Notes: generated from the sequence alone by a model not told the origin. DNA of 64,000 nucleotides from Henricia sp. BOLD:AAB3569 (GCA_037783545.1 JBBELK010000977.1:47281-111280), one strand, 5' to 3'; positions 1 to 12,375 are shown, numbered from the stretch's first letter. Numbers and translations are program-made.

Positions 1-2426
1 AGATTAATTACCAGACGTATTAACACGACTAAATTTCTCTCACCAGTCAACAGTGTATTAAAACGAACATGTTCTCTCCCATTATCGTAAATAATTACTG
101 AAACTGAACTTTGCTGTCAGGATACCTGTTTGTAATACATGAACTGAAAGAACTATAATTCATTGACCTAAGATTTTACTTCGAGTTGACAAGAAAACAA
201 AACTTATTGAAAGATTTGACAACAACGGTATTAAACAAACACGACATGGGTTTATTTCTGTCCAATATGGTACTTTCTGTTAGAAACTAACAACTGATTT
301 TTTTAAATGTGCGAGCACGCACATTTTTTACCATTCACTTATATTTCGATAAATACTTCTGCACAGTTTACTAAATACTTTCTTTTTTATAATGTTATCC
401 CCTTATTCCAGGAATCAGTAAAATGTTCTATCTTTAATTTTAGTAAAAGTAATAATTAAACATCTTTAAGGCAAATATCTCTATTGATCGCTTAATATTT
501 GAGAAAGCAAATCACAAATTTTCTTCCATAATTTCTAGCATTCAGAAAAAAATAAAACTAGTAGGTTTATTCATGCTCTATGGTTTATTCCAAGCAAACT
601 GAGAGACGGTATAGATAATGACATGGTTCCCCGATGTCCCATTAGCCGTATAGGAATTTCGAGAGTCCAAATATTTATGCACTTCCTGTTGTGCAGCTTA
701 CGTAACAGGCACAACGTGAAGCCTGTTAAAAGTGTTATACTTCGCGCTTTTCTGGACTGGGTGACAAAATGTGCTACGTTGTGATTTTGGTTCATTTCAC
801 ATGACATTGCAATTGCGCACTTTACATATAAGGTTAAAATCAGTATTGGGTTATACATCAGTTTAAGTTTTCGCTGAAAATGCAAGGTGACAAATTCAGA
901 ACATTTCCAGTTAGACTTTTGTGTGTAACATATGCATAATGGCTGCGCCGGTACCCCGAATTCTTTACTTTCAAATGGAGGTGCAGTTTGGAAAGTCCAC
1001 ATACTATGTTGTTGTTGTTGGTATGTGGTGCACGCCAATGCCTAGCTACCAAATTTTTATAGTCTGGTTGCTTTATGGCTTTATGGCATTCTGTTATTCT
1101 CTATACGGCGAACACGGTGTTGATTCTGTACTTCACACCTGCTGCGTGCACCACATAGCAACAAACAATTAGTCTGGTCAAGTAGATACTAAGTATGCAT
1201 GTGAAAGGAAGAACGCCAGTACACCAGACGTAGTAATCTGCACGTGAAACGCGCAAAAGGCTATTTTGAAAAATTGTCCATTACCCAAGTTCACATATCT
1301 TGCATTTCTGACAGACACCATTACACACACGTAACAATTTCATTTAGGCCTATGCATGTAGTTGGCTGCTTTTTCTGCTATATTTCTTGTCCCTTATAGA
1401 ATTGTTATCGTCAATTTTTACCGCTATTTTATCGATAACGTTTTGTATAAGTTATATATTTTATGGTACTGATGATTATGCAAACATTCCTTATCAGTTA
1501 CAATCAAAATGTGTCCAAAAAAGTTACTGTCCACAAAATGCAACATAGTATATATTTCAGGAGAAAAGCTTTGCATCCTTTACACGTTACCTAATCTACT
1601 ATCGTAACAAAAACCAAATGTCAATCAACTCTATTGATGACATAATTATTCGTAAATCTTTAGAACGACACAGTGAACGCACCACAAAGACTGGATGGGT
1701 GATAACAGACAGCTGAAATCCCCTCCTAAACCGGTCAATTCAATTATGGCTATTGTGTTCGTGTCAGCACCAATCAACTCCCGAGGTCTCCCTCGCTTAT
1801 TGATGGGCACACCCAAACAAAAGACCATCCCTGCTGCCCTGTAGGGGAGACACTGTGGATTAGGGCATGGAGGTAGTGATTAGGGGAAGTGACAGCCAAG
1901 GTACACTATGTATCTTGTCAAACGGACACTGACCGGATTACAAAATGCATTTTAGCTTTCGCTACACGCAAAAATGGTGAGTCACAACGATTTTTGCGAC
2001 AACACCAAAACCTTGTATAGGGCAATACTTTGGGCGCCAAAAAAATACCCCTTTTTTCAGACAAAATGGCGGCGCCCATACTAAGGCGTTGCTGCAGTTG
2101 CCTTTTGTTGTGAAATTCATACCCACTTTTCAGGGGGCTATTTTCTTGTTATTTAATCTTCGTGTAACAAAAATGTACAGGTTGAGATTGTTTAACACAG
2201 TTTGTTTCGTTTCTCTTGGGATCCCTCGAACTACGAATATTACCCATCGTTCGATGGACTCGAAAGTAAGCCAAAAACTGCCTTATAAACTAACCATATA
2301 CAGTAACGAACACAATACATATATCTGATGGTCTCGGGTTCAAATCCCTATTTTTTTCCTATCCATAGTTGGTTATTTTATTTCCATTGTAATCTATGGT
2401 GCCAAAGTGTCCATGTGTAAACATTA
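1..2426. other. No gene recognised
   Basis: AT-rich sequence with only short open frames. A B-box-like word (GGTTCAAATCC) at about 2337-2347 may be a SINE remnant. If the receptor gene starts upstream, this is intron. Confidence 0.5.
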
Positions 2427-2648
2427 GGGAGGTTTCGGTCGCATACGGTTAGGCAAAACGACGACTATTAGTGAATTTTACGTCATCGATTTGTGCGTAC
2501 TTGTGGCGTTTACACAAATATTCCAAGTGTTGTTTACACTGATAGCAACGCCTCTACACCTTAGTGAGAAACGGACAGCGAAAGGTAACGATTTTGAGGT
2601 TTGGCTAATCGTAGTCGTAATCACTAACCGTGCACACCGAAACCTCAC
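2427..2648. mobile_element. MITE, GGGAGGTTTCGG family, copy 1
   Basis: The ends are GGGAGGTTTCGGTCGC and GCACACCGAAACCTCAC, with TA outside both ends. About 95% identical along its length to 37063-37291. Confidence 0.75.
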
Positions 2649-3231
2649 TAATGTCTCCGATATCGGTCATTGAAAACATTTCACCAACTGATTGATTGCT
2701 ACAACCTCAGAATAAAACCACGGTTGAAAGATAGGCCTATCGAAGAAATGTCATGTGCATAGACTCCATTGATCTGAGACTTGGGTTTTCGCGACCATAA
2801 CTAGAAACACGTTTCTGGCGCAACCACCAATGGCCGACGACCAAAGCTAACCATTGGTCGAGTCCACAGTTACGGCAGAAGCATGTTTCTGGTTAAGGTT
2901 GCAAACTGGCGCGAAACCAGTTCGTTCCATTACAGACGCTTCAGCTCAAAAATTCTAAGCAACATCAGACGATTTCAGTAAAGATCTACATGTAACTTCA
3001 ATGTAACAGGCACAATAATGTATGCACCACGCAATACAAAAGGCGTCACGTATATTTAACCGAATTTAACCGGCTTGGCGCCAAATGTTGACTAACTTGA
3101 TCGACCAACTCGATTAACGAATCTCTGGTGAAATGTGAACGGTTAATTCACACGCATGAGATATATTTAAACAGACACGACATCACTGTTATATACGGTA
3201 AACGATTCCAAAAAGCAACAGTTGGCATTAA

Positions 3232-3359
3232 AGGCACAGGCTCGTCAGCAATGCGCGCGTGCCAAATTCGTGCCACGAAATATGCAGCTCCATGCTTTGC
3301 TATGGAGCTGCGTATTTCGTGGCACGAATTTGGTGCGCGCGCATTGCTGACGAGCTTGT
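3232..3359. mobile_element. Palindromic TTAA MITE (AGGCACAGGCTCG), copy 1
   Basis: Near-perfect 130-bp palindrome centred on about 3298, preceded by TTAA (3228-3231). The right terminus has lost its last bases. It sits about 90 bp upstream of the CUB exon. Confidence 0.8.
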
Positions 3360-3450
3360 AATGGGCACATTAGAAATGCTTGAAAAGCAACGATATTCGA
3401 ATCCCATAATCGATTTTTCGTCTTCGCATCTCCACCCAGCTTTTGTACAG

Positions 3451-3642
3451 AAACACATAAATGGTGAATGTTGGCAGTACGTGACCCATAAGGGAGGCCG
3501 GATCGTGTCTCATGCGAGCAGCGGGCGGTATGCGGACAACACGGACTGCAAAGTGACTGTCACTGCGGACGCAGGCAGCAGGATCCGCCTCGTGTTTGAG
3601 AGCTTTGACCTGACTGAATCCATCAACTGCTACCAAGATGAG
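3451..3642 (+). CDS. CUB domain exon, first half
   Basis: Acceptor tttgtacag precedes 3451 and donor gtaggt follows 3642. It encodes 64 codons in phase 0, including the first CUB cysteine pair and the FESFDLTESINCYQDE segment typical of CUB beta-strands. A palindromic MITE (3232-3359) lies just upstream, so the long open frame starting at 3259 is mostly not coding. Confidence 0.8.
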
Positions 3643-6600
3643 GTAGGTGGGGCATACAGGCACCGTGTCAATGGGGGACTTCTGAGACACTTGGGGCCTT
3701 TTCCAAATCTCGACTTGGGCTCAGGCTCCGGCTCCATGTGAACCCTATGGAGACGGAAACGGAGACAGAGACGAAGCCGAGATTTGGAAAAGCCCCATGC
3801 AGTGGCAGCAAACATATAAAAAAAAACGTGCGCACTGTAGCACATCAAACAAGTGGACTGGTCACGTGGGACTGTAAACATGTTTGCTGCCACCAAGTGT
3901 CTCACATTCTTTAATGGTCAAAGTGACGAGTATAACGAGACCACTGACCTATTTTAATGGACCGGGTTAGGCGAATCCCTGAATGAAGCAACCTTCCGCC
4001 ATCTTGCTCCAGCAAGACAATGCCCTGCTTGGACTGGTTATACAGTCACTGTATACTTTTTTTTTTCCATTTTCCAGAAAATGGATTTCGTTCAAACCTA
4101 ACAATCATATATAAAATAATTTCCCCGAAATACTATCCATGAGAAGATAACAGGAAATTTGCAATCCCCAGTTTGGATATGGAAGCAAAAAAGTGTGTGT
4201 AATCACTGCACTCTTTATGTAATCGGATAAATTAGTTTACAAAACACCGGACGGTGGATTTCTGACGATATCCCTGGAAATATACGGACTGAGAGCGCGA
4301 AATTTCAGAATGATAATATCTGTATATTTTCAAAAACATTTTTTGGGTAAATTAATCTATAGTATCCTGTTCTATAAAGCAATGCAGTGGTTATACCAAC
4401 CATTTTGCTTAAACATCCAAATTGAAGATTGCAAATTTCCTGTTTTCTTCCCATATATAGGTGGTATTTTATATGATTGTTAACTAAGATTAGATCAAAA
4501 TCCATTTTCTGGAAAAATATGGACGCTTCTTTAAATAACCAATAAAACATGCAACGCTCCTTTGTCTTATTTAAGTGAAAGCTGGTTGACACTATAATAT
4601 GTTAGAGGGGTCCTGTACAAAATATATTAAACAAATCAGCTTATTCTACGTTTTGTGTCGATTACGAATTTTGTATGTACACATGAACAATTTTTGAACT
4701 ATATGGTTAATAGGTTATCTAAACGTTTACTTAGGTAATCGTGTACGATGGCCGGTATTTCTCCAGCCTCATGCTGAGCGGAGCCCCGTACGGTCTGTGC
4801 GGTAACGAGCTGGAACAACGCCACCGCGTGCTTGAGACTACGGGCAGTGAAATGACTCTCAGGTTTATTACGGACAACGTCAGGTCGAGGAATAAAGGGT
4901 TCACTGCAGTCTACACCACGTTCATACCGGAGGACACGAAAACAGGTAAGGCTTGGCGAATTTAGACAGATTGCAGGGTTGGAAAATGTTACTAACGGTG
5001 TTATCTTCATAAGCCAGCTCAGCACCTCATCAATACGTTCCGAGGTAACAATGAAAATTTGTGTCATGCGTTCAGGAAATTGTACGAAGCATATATAGGG
5101 CCTAGTATCGTGTGCACACGCATTTACCTACATAAATTCGTCTTCAATTATCTTTTAGTCATAAAAATGATATCTTAGGCTGAATGCATTGGACCACTTT
5201 CATCTTCATTTCAGTAAGGTGTTTTTCCCCTGGTTTTCTAGGGAAATGGTTAAAGATGTATATTGTCCGTGCGTTTTGGGTGTGGCACCTCGAAAAATAT
5301 TTTCCCCTTATCAAAGTTATTCGCTTTCAAATGAGACAAACGGGGGAAAAAATCGACCAACGTTTAGTTATCGAACATGCAATTACTGTCAATATTTCGA
5401 ATTATTGGCGGTCCGCCAATATTCAAACTCACAGTATAGGCATAGACTTGCCCAAGTCTGACTTCCCGTGTTTGGTCTGTAATGCGCAGTGTACAGCATG
5501 CCCTCTTGACTAGTGGCCTGTGTAGTCTGTTTTCTTCTTTTCGAACTATAACACGGGAAGTCAGACTTGGGTAAGTCTAGGTAAGGCGCAAGTGAGTACT
5601 GGTAAGAAATATGCAGACATCCACTACGGGGGTACACTCTAAAAACAGATTGGTACGGGGGTACACTCTAAAAACAGATTGGTTGAATTCAACCAATGTG
5701 GTTGGTAGATATGTGTCCAACCAATATATTGGTTAAAATAACCAATCATATTGGTTAAAATAACCAATCATATTGGTTAACCAATACGGATTGGTCATTT
5801 AAACCAACATAGGCCTATCTACCAACCACATTGGTTGAATTCAACCAATCTGTTTTTAGAGTGTCTGTTGTTTTTATATTTATTTCAAGTCTGAGATCGC
5901 GTATACCAATTACGGGAAGTACCTTATGCATAATTGGTACATACACGAAGTCAAACGACAGGACATACCCCGCAGTGGATGTCTGCAAATAGACTGCTGA
6001 AGTGAATACGTCACCTTTTGTTGGTTGCCTAGGCAATAATTGGCTCTAATCTAAAAATCACTGAACCGTGTCCCCGTGCTTTTCCAATAGTACGTTTGCC
6101 GACGGCCATGATAGTTTAGAGCCAATTGCCATGGCAACACGTCACACTTCAGCTGTCTATTTTCTTACCGATGTCTGAAACACAAAGTAGGCTGTTTTGT
6201 TCGTTAAAATAAAGTAAATGCTTTAAAAAAGACGTCAACTGATTGATAACATGGAAAAGTCTTTCGATAAATTAGGGTCCATTTTTTGTGTCCTCCGTTA
6301 CATCCGAAATTGTTTTAAATTTTTTTTTTAAATCCCTATTTATGGAAAGACTCAATTGATCACACGGAAAAGCAATTTTTACAAATGCATTAAATGTCAC
6401 ACTTCGTTTTCCCCGATATCCTAATTTGAAACGGTTCTCCGCAGTTGACCGCACACAGATGCAGTAATCATTGCACATAATGACTGATTACTATTCCAAA
6501 TGGACTACTCGTGCAATACAAATCATTCGTTTTGTCAAGCTCAAATTAATTTCACCTTTCCAAACTAGCGCGCAACTATAATGGGCCCGTGTCTGTATAG

Positions 6601-9600
6601 ATGCATTACATAGTCAGTCTTCCCCCAAGGAAATTATTTCCACAGCGTTATCTGTCAATTATAAACCTCGCAAGTGCATGATACATTTCTGTATTATCAA
6701 ATCTTCCCCACATGAAAATGTGCGTACACCAATAAATCTGACAAACAGTCGTCAAACAGTATGGAAGATACAACATTTTGCTCTATTCACAAAAGTGGTT
6801 GAACATTCAGAAAACTCGTGACCTATTCACAAAAATGCAGGGTATATATTCATAAAACGATTGATTGTAACAGGTTATGAGCCGTGACAACCGTAGTCAG
6901 AGGGAGGCAAACGACTAATTACTGTAATGCATGGGCTTACAGATAATTCCCGAGACTATCAAACAACGCATAGTCGCCACAAACTAATCTAGATATTGCT
7001 AGGTGTAGACACGAGATGCAGTGATATGCGCCGTGTTCGCGAAAGGCTTTTTGGGAAAAATGACAAACTTTGCCACACACGTTGTACGAAAACGTACTTT
7101 TTAGAGAGTCACTGTGGGTTCGGAGAGATAGGCTTAGAATGGACTAGCCATACAACTTTGAAATACCAAAGTGACTTTATTTAGGCTGCACGATAATTTC
7201 TACCGTGCTTTGCCGTTTTGCGTGGGCTGTGGAACACAGGGTTTTAAAATGTCTCCTCTGTGGCTTGTATTGATTTTTCGTTGTGTTCTGTGACAGCCAA
7301 GGACAGATGTTTCAACTGCGTTGACGGTTCAATGTGCATCGACAGCAGCCTGACGTGCGATTCCTTGCAAAATTGTCCAGACGGCAGCGACGAGGCCTTG
7401 CAACTCTGCTCAGGTCAGTATAGTAATAAGAATGTCCCACCTTCACTTGCTACATGTATAATTGGTCGAATTGTACACAGTAAAGGGGGACATTTTGGCA
7501 AAACTGACCATATTTTCGAGGAAATACCTTTGTTTGGTCTCAAAATAAAAGAAATAAGTTTAAGTTGTTCTGAAGAGATAACTTAGGCCCAAAAAGGGTT
7601 ACAAATAGTGTGACAACATGCCTTTAAAAAAACCCTGTGTACAACTTTCCAATATACGCTCGTAACTGGGACGGACACTTGTTACATTTTAGGCCGTCCC
7701 GGTTACGAGCGTATATAATGTAAATGTGTACACAGGGTTTTTAGAAAGGCACGTTGTCACACTGTTTGTAACCCTTTTTGGGCCTACGTTATCTCTTCAG
7801 AACAATTGAAACTTTTTTATTTCATTTTGAAACCAGACAAAGGTATTTTCTGGGAAAATATGGTCTGTGTTACCAAAATGCCTTTACTGTGGAAAGACCC
7901 ACTTACATGTATGTTTCTTCTTTTCTTAGATAGGCAAAATTATGAGGCTTGTTGTACACAATATTTCACAACACAAGATAATCAATTATGGCACTTCCAA
8001 ATCACTTTTATATGGTTAATGTTACATTTTCTTTGGTCAAGTCCTGCTGCTGTGTAAAAACACTGTTAAGGCTGCTGCTGCGGTTAATGCTGATGCTTTG
8101 GCTGCTGTGTTTAACACTTCTGTTGCTGTAGTTAACACTGCTGCTGCCACGGTTAACTTCACTGCTGATGTGGTTTACACTGCTGCTGCTGTGGTTAACA
8201 CCTCTGTTGCTGTAGTTAACACTGATGCTGCCACAGTTATCTCTGCTGCTGTAGTTAGCACTGCTGCTGTCAAGGTTAACTTCACTGCTGCTGTGGTTAA
8301 TACTGCTGCAGTTAACACACTTTTGCTGCTGCGGTTAACACACTTCTGCTGCTGCGGTTCACACACTTCTGCTGCTGCGGTTCACACACTTCTGCTGCTG
8401 CAGTTAACACTGATGCTGCCACAGTTATCTCTGCTGCTGTGGTCCATACTGCCCCTGCCGCAATTATCACTGCTGCTATGGTTAATACTGCTGCTGCTGC
8501 CGCCATGGTTAACACTTCTTCTGCTTCTGTGGTTAACACTTCTTCTGCTTCTGTAGTTAACACTGTCACTGCCGTGGTTAACACCGCTGCTGCTTTGGTT
8601 AAAACTAATGTGCTGCTGTGGTTAATACTGCTGCTGCTGCTGTGGTGAACACTACTGCTGCCGCTGTGGTGAACACTACTGCTGCCGCTGTAGTTAACAC
8701 TTCCGCAGTTAACATCATTGCTGCCATTGTTGATACTGCTATGCTACTGTGGTTAACACTTCTGTGGTTAACATCAATGCTTCTGCTGTGGTTAGCACTT
8801 CTGGTTAACATTCACTGCTGCTATGGTTAATACTGCTGCTGCTGTGGTTAACATTGCTGCTGCTATGCTTAACACTGCCACATCCACAGTTAACACTTAT
8901 GTTGCTTTAGTTAACATTGCCATTGCCAAGGTTAACATCACTGCTGCTGTAGTTAACACTGCTGCCACAGTTAGTACTATCACTGCTGCTGTGGTCAACA
9001 CCTCTGTTGCTGCAGCTGCTGCTGCTGTAATTAACACTGTCGCCATCGTGGTTAAAATCACTTCTGCCCCTGTGGTTAAAACTGCTGCTGTTTTAGTTAG
9101 CACTGCTTCTACCGCAGTTAACATCTACCGCAGTTAACATCATCGCTGCTGTTGTGATTAGTGCAGTTAACATTACTGCTGCCACTACTATGGTTAACAC
9201 TTCCGCTGCTGTGGTTAGTTAAAACTGCTGCTGCTGCTGCTGCGGATAACATTTTGGCTTAACACTGTCACTTCCGTGGTTAACATCAATACTGCTGTGG
9301 TTAATACTGCTACTGCTGCCATGGTTAACACTTCTGCTGCTGTGGCTGACACTATCCCTGGCATGCGTACATCGCTGCTGCTTTGGTCGATACTGCTGTG
9401 CCACTGTGCTCAACATCGCTGCTGCTGCTGTGGTGGTTAACACTTCTGCTGGTGTAGTTAACACTGCTGTGCTACAGCAGTTGTTAACACATTAATTATC
9501 GTGGTTATAACTGCACTATGGTTAATACTGCTGTGGTTAACACTTCTGCTGGTGTAGTTAACACGGCTGCTGCTATAGTTAGCTTCTGCTGCTTTGTTTA

Positions 9601-10573
9601 ACACCGTCAATGCCACAGTTAACATCAATGCTGATGTTCTGGTTAACACCGTCACTGCCACACTTTTACGGCTGTGGTTAACACTTTTGTTACTGTAGTT
9701 AACACATACTGCCATGGTTTACATCGCTGCTGCTGCTGCTGTGTTTAACACTGCCCCTACTGCTGCTTACATCACTGCTGCTGCGATTAACACTTATGCT
9801 GCTGTGGGTACAGTTAATACTGCTACTGCTGCGGTGGTGGCGGTGTCGACGCGCATCTGCTGCTGCTGTTATGATTAACACCGTCACTGCCGTGGTTAAC
9901 ATTACTGCTGCTGCTACGGTTAACCCTTCTGCTGGATGGTCAACACTGTTGCTGCCACAGTTAACACTGCCTCCTTTGTGCACTTCCTTGATTAAGTTGC
10001 CAAATTCTCAGTTTTCTCAATTTCATTACAGCACCAACAACAGAAACCCCGGCACCTCCTAGCGGGTCACTCGCACGGATGGGGACCCTGGTGGCAATCA
10101 CCGTAGCAACCGTAATCATTCTCTTCGTCTCCGTCGCCCTCTTCTGCTGCTGCTGCAAGAGCAAAACCAGTTCCCCCACAGGGAACTCCCAGTCCAATGC
10201 GGTCAGGGGGCAGGGAACTGCATCGTCGGCGCCACCGAGTAGCATTAGTTCCTCCAGTAATAACAGCAGTACTTCAAGTCCGAACTACAGCGAGATGATC
10301 CCGAGGCGGCCGCAAAGTGGGGTACAGGTCTTCAATATGGAATCGGAAAGGGCGCCTAATGGCGGACACCACATGATATATAATTACCCGGCACCGAATG
10401 GGAGAGATAGGAGTGGGATGTATGGGTGTCAATCAGGCGCTCCGGTGGCAGCATACTACCCCATGAAAAGGGACATTAATCCGTGTTATAAAATGGAGCA
10501 GGAATACTCACCTGAACAGAAATACAGCATGGGACCTAATGGGCACTGTGTTATAGGCATGCCAACGAACTGA
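3451..10573 (+). CDS. CUB-LDLa-transmembrane receptor, 3' part (Neto-like layout)
   Basis: Four exons join in phase: 3451-3642, 4735-4945, 7297-7413 and 10032-10573 (1062 nt, at least 353 residues, stop at 10571-10573). In order they encode a complete CUB domain with four cysteines, one LDL-receptor class A module, a short Thr/Pro-rich stalk, one hydrophobic helix followed by a CCCC stretch (possible palmitoylation), and a Ser-rich cytoplasmic tail of about 140 residues ending GMPTN. CUB plus a single membrane-proximal LDLa module is the layout of Neto-type auxiliary subunits of glutamate receptors, which carry two CUBs, so a first CUB and the signal peptide would lie upstream of the window or in exons not recognised here. 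Other CUB/LDLa receptors (the LRP10/12 group) are alternatives. The domain calls are secure; the Neto assignment is inference. Confidence 0.8.
4080..4520. repeat. Inverted dispersed repeat (TAATCACTGCACTCTTTATG family)
   Basis: 4080-4260 and 4290-4510 are inverted relatives (AGGAAATTTGCAATCCCCAG versus ATTGAAGATTGCAAATTTCC). Related copies occur at 27550-27800 and 42700-42990. Receptor intron between the CUB exons. Confidence 0.6.
4735..4945 (+). CDS. CUB domain exon, second half
   Basis: The acceptor is tacttag before 4735 and the donor gtaagg after 4945; the exon ends in phase 1. It starts VIVYDGRYFSS (the DG turn of CUB domains), contains the LCGNE cysteine and ends with the RNKGFTAVYTTF strand that closes a CUB fold. 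Confidence 0.82.
4946..5440. other. Receptor intron sequence
   Basis: Intron between the CUB and LDLa exons; nothing recognised up to the inverted repeats at 5.4 kb. Confidence 0.5.
5440..5585. repeat. Inverted repeat around AGACTTGCCCAAGTCTGACT
   Basis: TAGACTTGCCCAAGTCTGAC and TTCCCGTGTT (5445-5473) recur inverted at 5552-5583. Just before it TTGGCGGTCCGCCAA forms a small perfect hairpin at 5404-5418. Confidence 0.6.
5604..5995. mobile_element. Outer inverted repeat interrupted by a palindromic element
   Basis: ATATGCAGACATCCACTACG at 5609 is matched by the inverted CGCAGTGGATGTCTGCAAAT near 5971. The 5663-5864 palindrome sits between. Receptor intron. Confidence 0.55.
5663..5864. mobile_element. 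Palindromic MITE with ACACTCTAAAAACAGATTGG ends
   Basis: 202 bp, almost completely self-complementary, made of TTGGTTRAAWWAACCAAT blocks. A 29-bp end fragment plus flank (TACGGGGGTACACTCTAAAA) is duplicated directly at 5624-5654. Confidence 0.82.
6035..6170. mobile_element. Repeat family with CCAATTGCCATGGCAAC core, copy 1
   Basis: Shares AAAAATCACT, GTGCTTTTCCAATAGTAC and TAGTTTAGAGCCAATTGCC with 33140-33290, 41990-42180 and 44874-45052 in either orientation. Ends read like caatagactgaagtg. Confidence 0.55.
6260..6480. mobile_element. Decayed relative of the 20.96-kb MITE
   Basis: AAAGTCTTTCGATAAATTAG then GGTCCATTTTTTGTGTCCTC resembles the left end of 20964-21208. No matching right end. 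Receptor intron. Confidence 0.4.
7297..7413 (+). CDS. LDL-receptor class A exon
   Basis: The acceptor is gtgacag before 7297 and the donor gtcagt after 7413, phase 1 to phase 1. The 39-codon exon carries six cysteines and the calcium-binding signature CPDGSDE. Symmetric phase-1 boundaries are normal for shuffled LDLa exons. Confidence 0.85.
7477..7892. mobile_element. Long fold-back element, full copy
   Basis: Two arms of about 190 bp, 7477-7665 and 7695-7892, are inverted copies. They contain ATACGCTCGTAAC, ACCCTGTGTACA and GGCCCAAAAAGGGTTACAAA. It lies in the receptor intron 85 bp after the LDLa exon. Partial copies at 12180, 29973 and 60669. Confidence 0.8.
8085..9985 (+). repeat. Degenerate 21/18-bp minisatellite (GTGGTTAACACTGCTGCTGCT)
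   Basis: About 1.9 kb of head-to-tail units with consensus GTGGTTAACACTGCTGCTGCT, often shortened by one GCT. Many units keep GTTAAC. Read on the plus strand it gives VVNTAAA heptads, but frame shifts break every long reading. It fills the receptor gene's last intron. Confidence 0.9.
10032..10573 (+). CDS. Stalk, transmembrane helix and cytoplasmic tail exon
   Basis: The acceptor is tttcattacag. The exon reads a TTETPAPP stalk, then a helix of about 23 hydrophobic residues, then LFCCCCKSK as a stop-transfer anchor. The tail is Ser/Asn-rich with Tyr motifs such as PNYSEM and YKMEQEYSPE that could serve as phosphorylation or adaptor sites (inference). The stop is TGA at 10571. Confidence 0.82.
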
Positions 10574-11880
10574 GTCATTAGGAAACAACTACATGGGCAA
10601 GTTAGAGCAACCACTACTGTTTGATCAGAATCCCTTGAACGAAGGGTAGTATCCAAAGTTTTTTCGAACTTGCTCACTCAAGTCGTAAAAGTGGAATACA
10701 AGTACAGTAGAAAGCTAGTACATGAATAATGAACATAGCGGTCTCCTTTTAAAATGTTATTTTATATTACAATGTATATGTTATATTAATACATGTATAG
10801 TGACTGTTGGTAATAGTGAACAAAGGAAGGCCTTAACATTATTAAACCAAGGCCAATGGCCTCATGCCCTGCTGAGTTGGTCCTGATATGGGCCAACTTG
10901 GCCAGCATTCCCTATCCTCTTAATAGCAGTTGGCCTCTGTATCCTTTAAAAATGGGACAACATTGAGACTGGAGTGACCCGGCCGTCCCAATTCTGATAT
11001 CATCGAGGCTCGACAAGGGAATATGTTACAATTTGGTAGTTGTTCACTGTATCCAAATACATGTATTCATGTACACATGTATAGTGATGTTCATTATGTA
11101 TATCCCCTTCAATTATCACAATGTACATTTGTTGAAAAGGACTTATTTTTCTGTCCAAATTCCTGTGACTAAAGGGGATATGAATTTTGCTATATTGGTT
11201 ACAAAAATGTAAAAAGTGTACAGGAAATTTAAGCATAACACAAAACTATGGAGCTTTCAAAAAGTTCAAAATGTTAAAAGAAAATTACTAGAATGCATCA
11301 TTAAATGATTAAATTCAAACCGGGGATATTTTGTAATTAAAATTTTTACTCTGTATAGATGTATATAAGTTCATATAACTGTAAGCCATTTTACAGGATT
11401 CAATCTGGCTTTGCTGAATTAGATCTGGGTTTGATCGGGCATTTTGTACCAATACGAGTTGAAGCCGGGTATGGGCTAGCCCAAGTGTGAACACAAAAGG
11501 TGAATTAAAAAAAAAAAAAAAAATCAGATTCGAGTCCAATTCTTTTTTTAAAACCACCTTTTCGGTAGGGTTAAACCTGGCAATTGTTGAACAAGACTGG
11601 TGTAAATGCTACCCAAATACAGATTCAGCAATCTGCGCATTCTTAGCGCATAGCTTGTGCAGTGCCTGCTGTGTGGTAGATTTAACTGATAAATCCAGTG
11701 CCAACTGTACAATGCAAAACCTTGCATGCGTTACGTGATCTTTGCGGTTAGGAAGGGAAATTGGGACATTGTTTAAACACAACAAATTTTGGCTGCAATA
11801 AAAATGCCAGATTTTAATCCATTTTCACCGTTTCGAGCGTTAAAAGACTGCAAAATCTTTTCAACCCGTGTTTACATATG
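10574..11880. other. 3' flank of receptor gene and intergenic DNA
   Basis: Probably begins with the 3' UTR. No strong AATAAA close to the stop. A 15-A run at 11509-11523. No gene recognised. Confidence 0.5.
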
Positions 11881-12057
11881 CAGCACGATATGTGGCAAAC
11901 GGGCTCCCCCTACCATTGTTCCCCTATAATTGTGTCTCAAACATCCACGGAATACCAAAGGTATCTTTAAGTTTTTAGGGGGATTGGTGCGTTAACAAAA
12001 GGAAAGAGTGTTTGAGGTATAGGAGCATGGGGGGACCCTCTGCCACATATCGTGCTG
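11881..12057. mobile_element. MITE with CAGCACGATATGTGGCA ends
   Basis: CAGCACGATATGTGGCA and TGCCACATATCGTGCTG are perfect inverted ends. A related sequence occurs at 41800-42012. Confidence 0.7.
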
Positions 12058-12177
12058 GGTATACGTGTTTACCCGGCAGATATGTTGTAAAATAAGGATG
12101 GGTTCACCCACTCTGCCACCTCTAAAACGCAACATTTCTTCATCTTCTCTCAAATGGGTCTTTTAGAGTTAGACCTC

Positions 12178-12375
12178 TAGGTTACGAGCGTATATTGGAA
12201 ATTTGTAAACAGGGTTTTTAGAAAGGCATGTTGTCACACTATTTGTAACCGTTTTTGGGCCGAAGTTATCTCTTGAGAACAAACTTATTTCTTTTATTTT
12301 GAGACCAGACAAAGGTATTTTCTGGAAAGTATGGTCTGTGTTGCCAAAACGCCCCCTTTACCGTGGCAACACTCA
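12178..12375. mobile_element. Fold-back element, right arm only
   Basis: Matches the right arm of 7477-7892 from GGTTACGAGCGTATATTGG to GCCCCCTTTACCGTGG. The left arm is absent. Confidence 0.7.

Noticed and set aside
3259-3450. Extension of the CUB exon frame upstream to an ATG at 3259
   Set aside because: This part is the palindromic MITE and intron; the same peptide is read from other MITE copies at 33.4 and 41.4 kb.
8098-9983. Many Ala/Val/Asn/Thr-rich or Ser-rich open frames on both strands
   Set aside because: They are translations of the 21/18-bp minisatellite, break frame repeatedly and lie between good splice sites.
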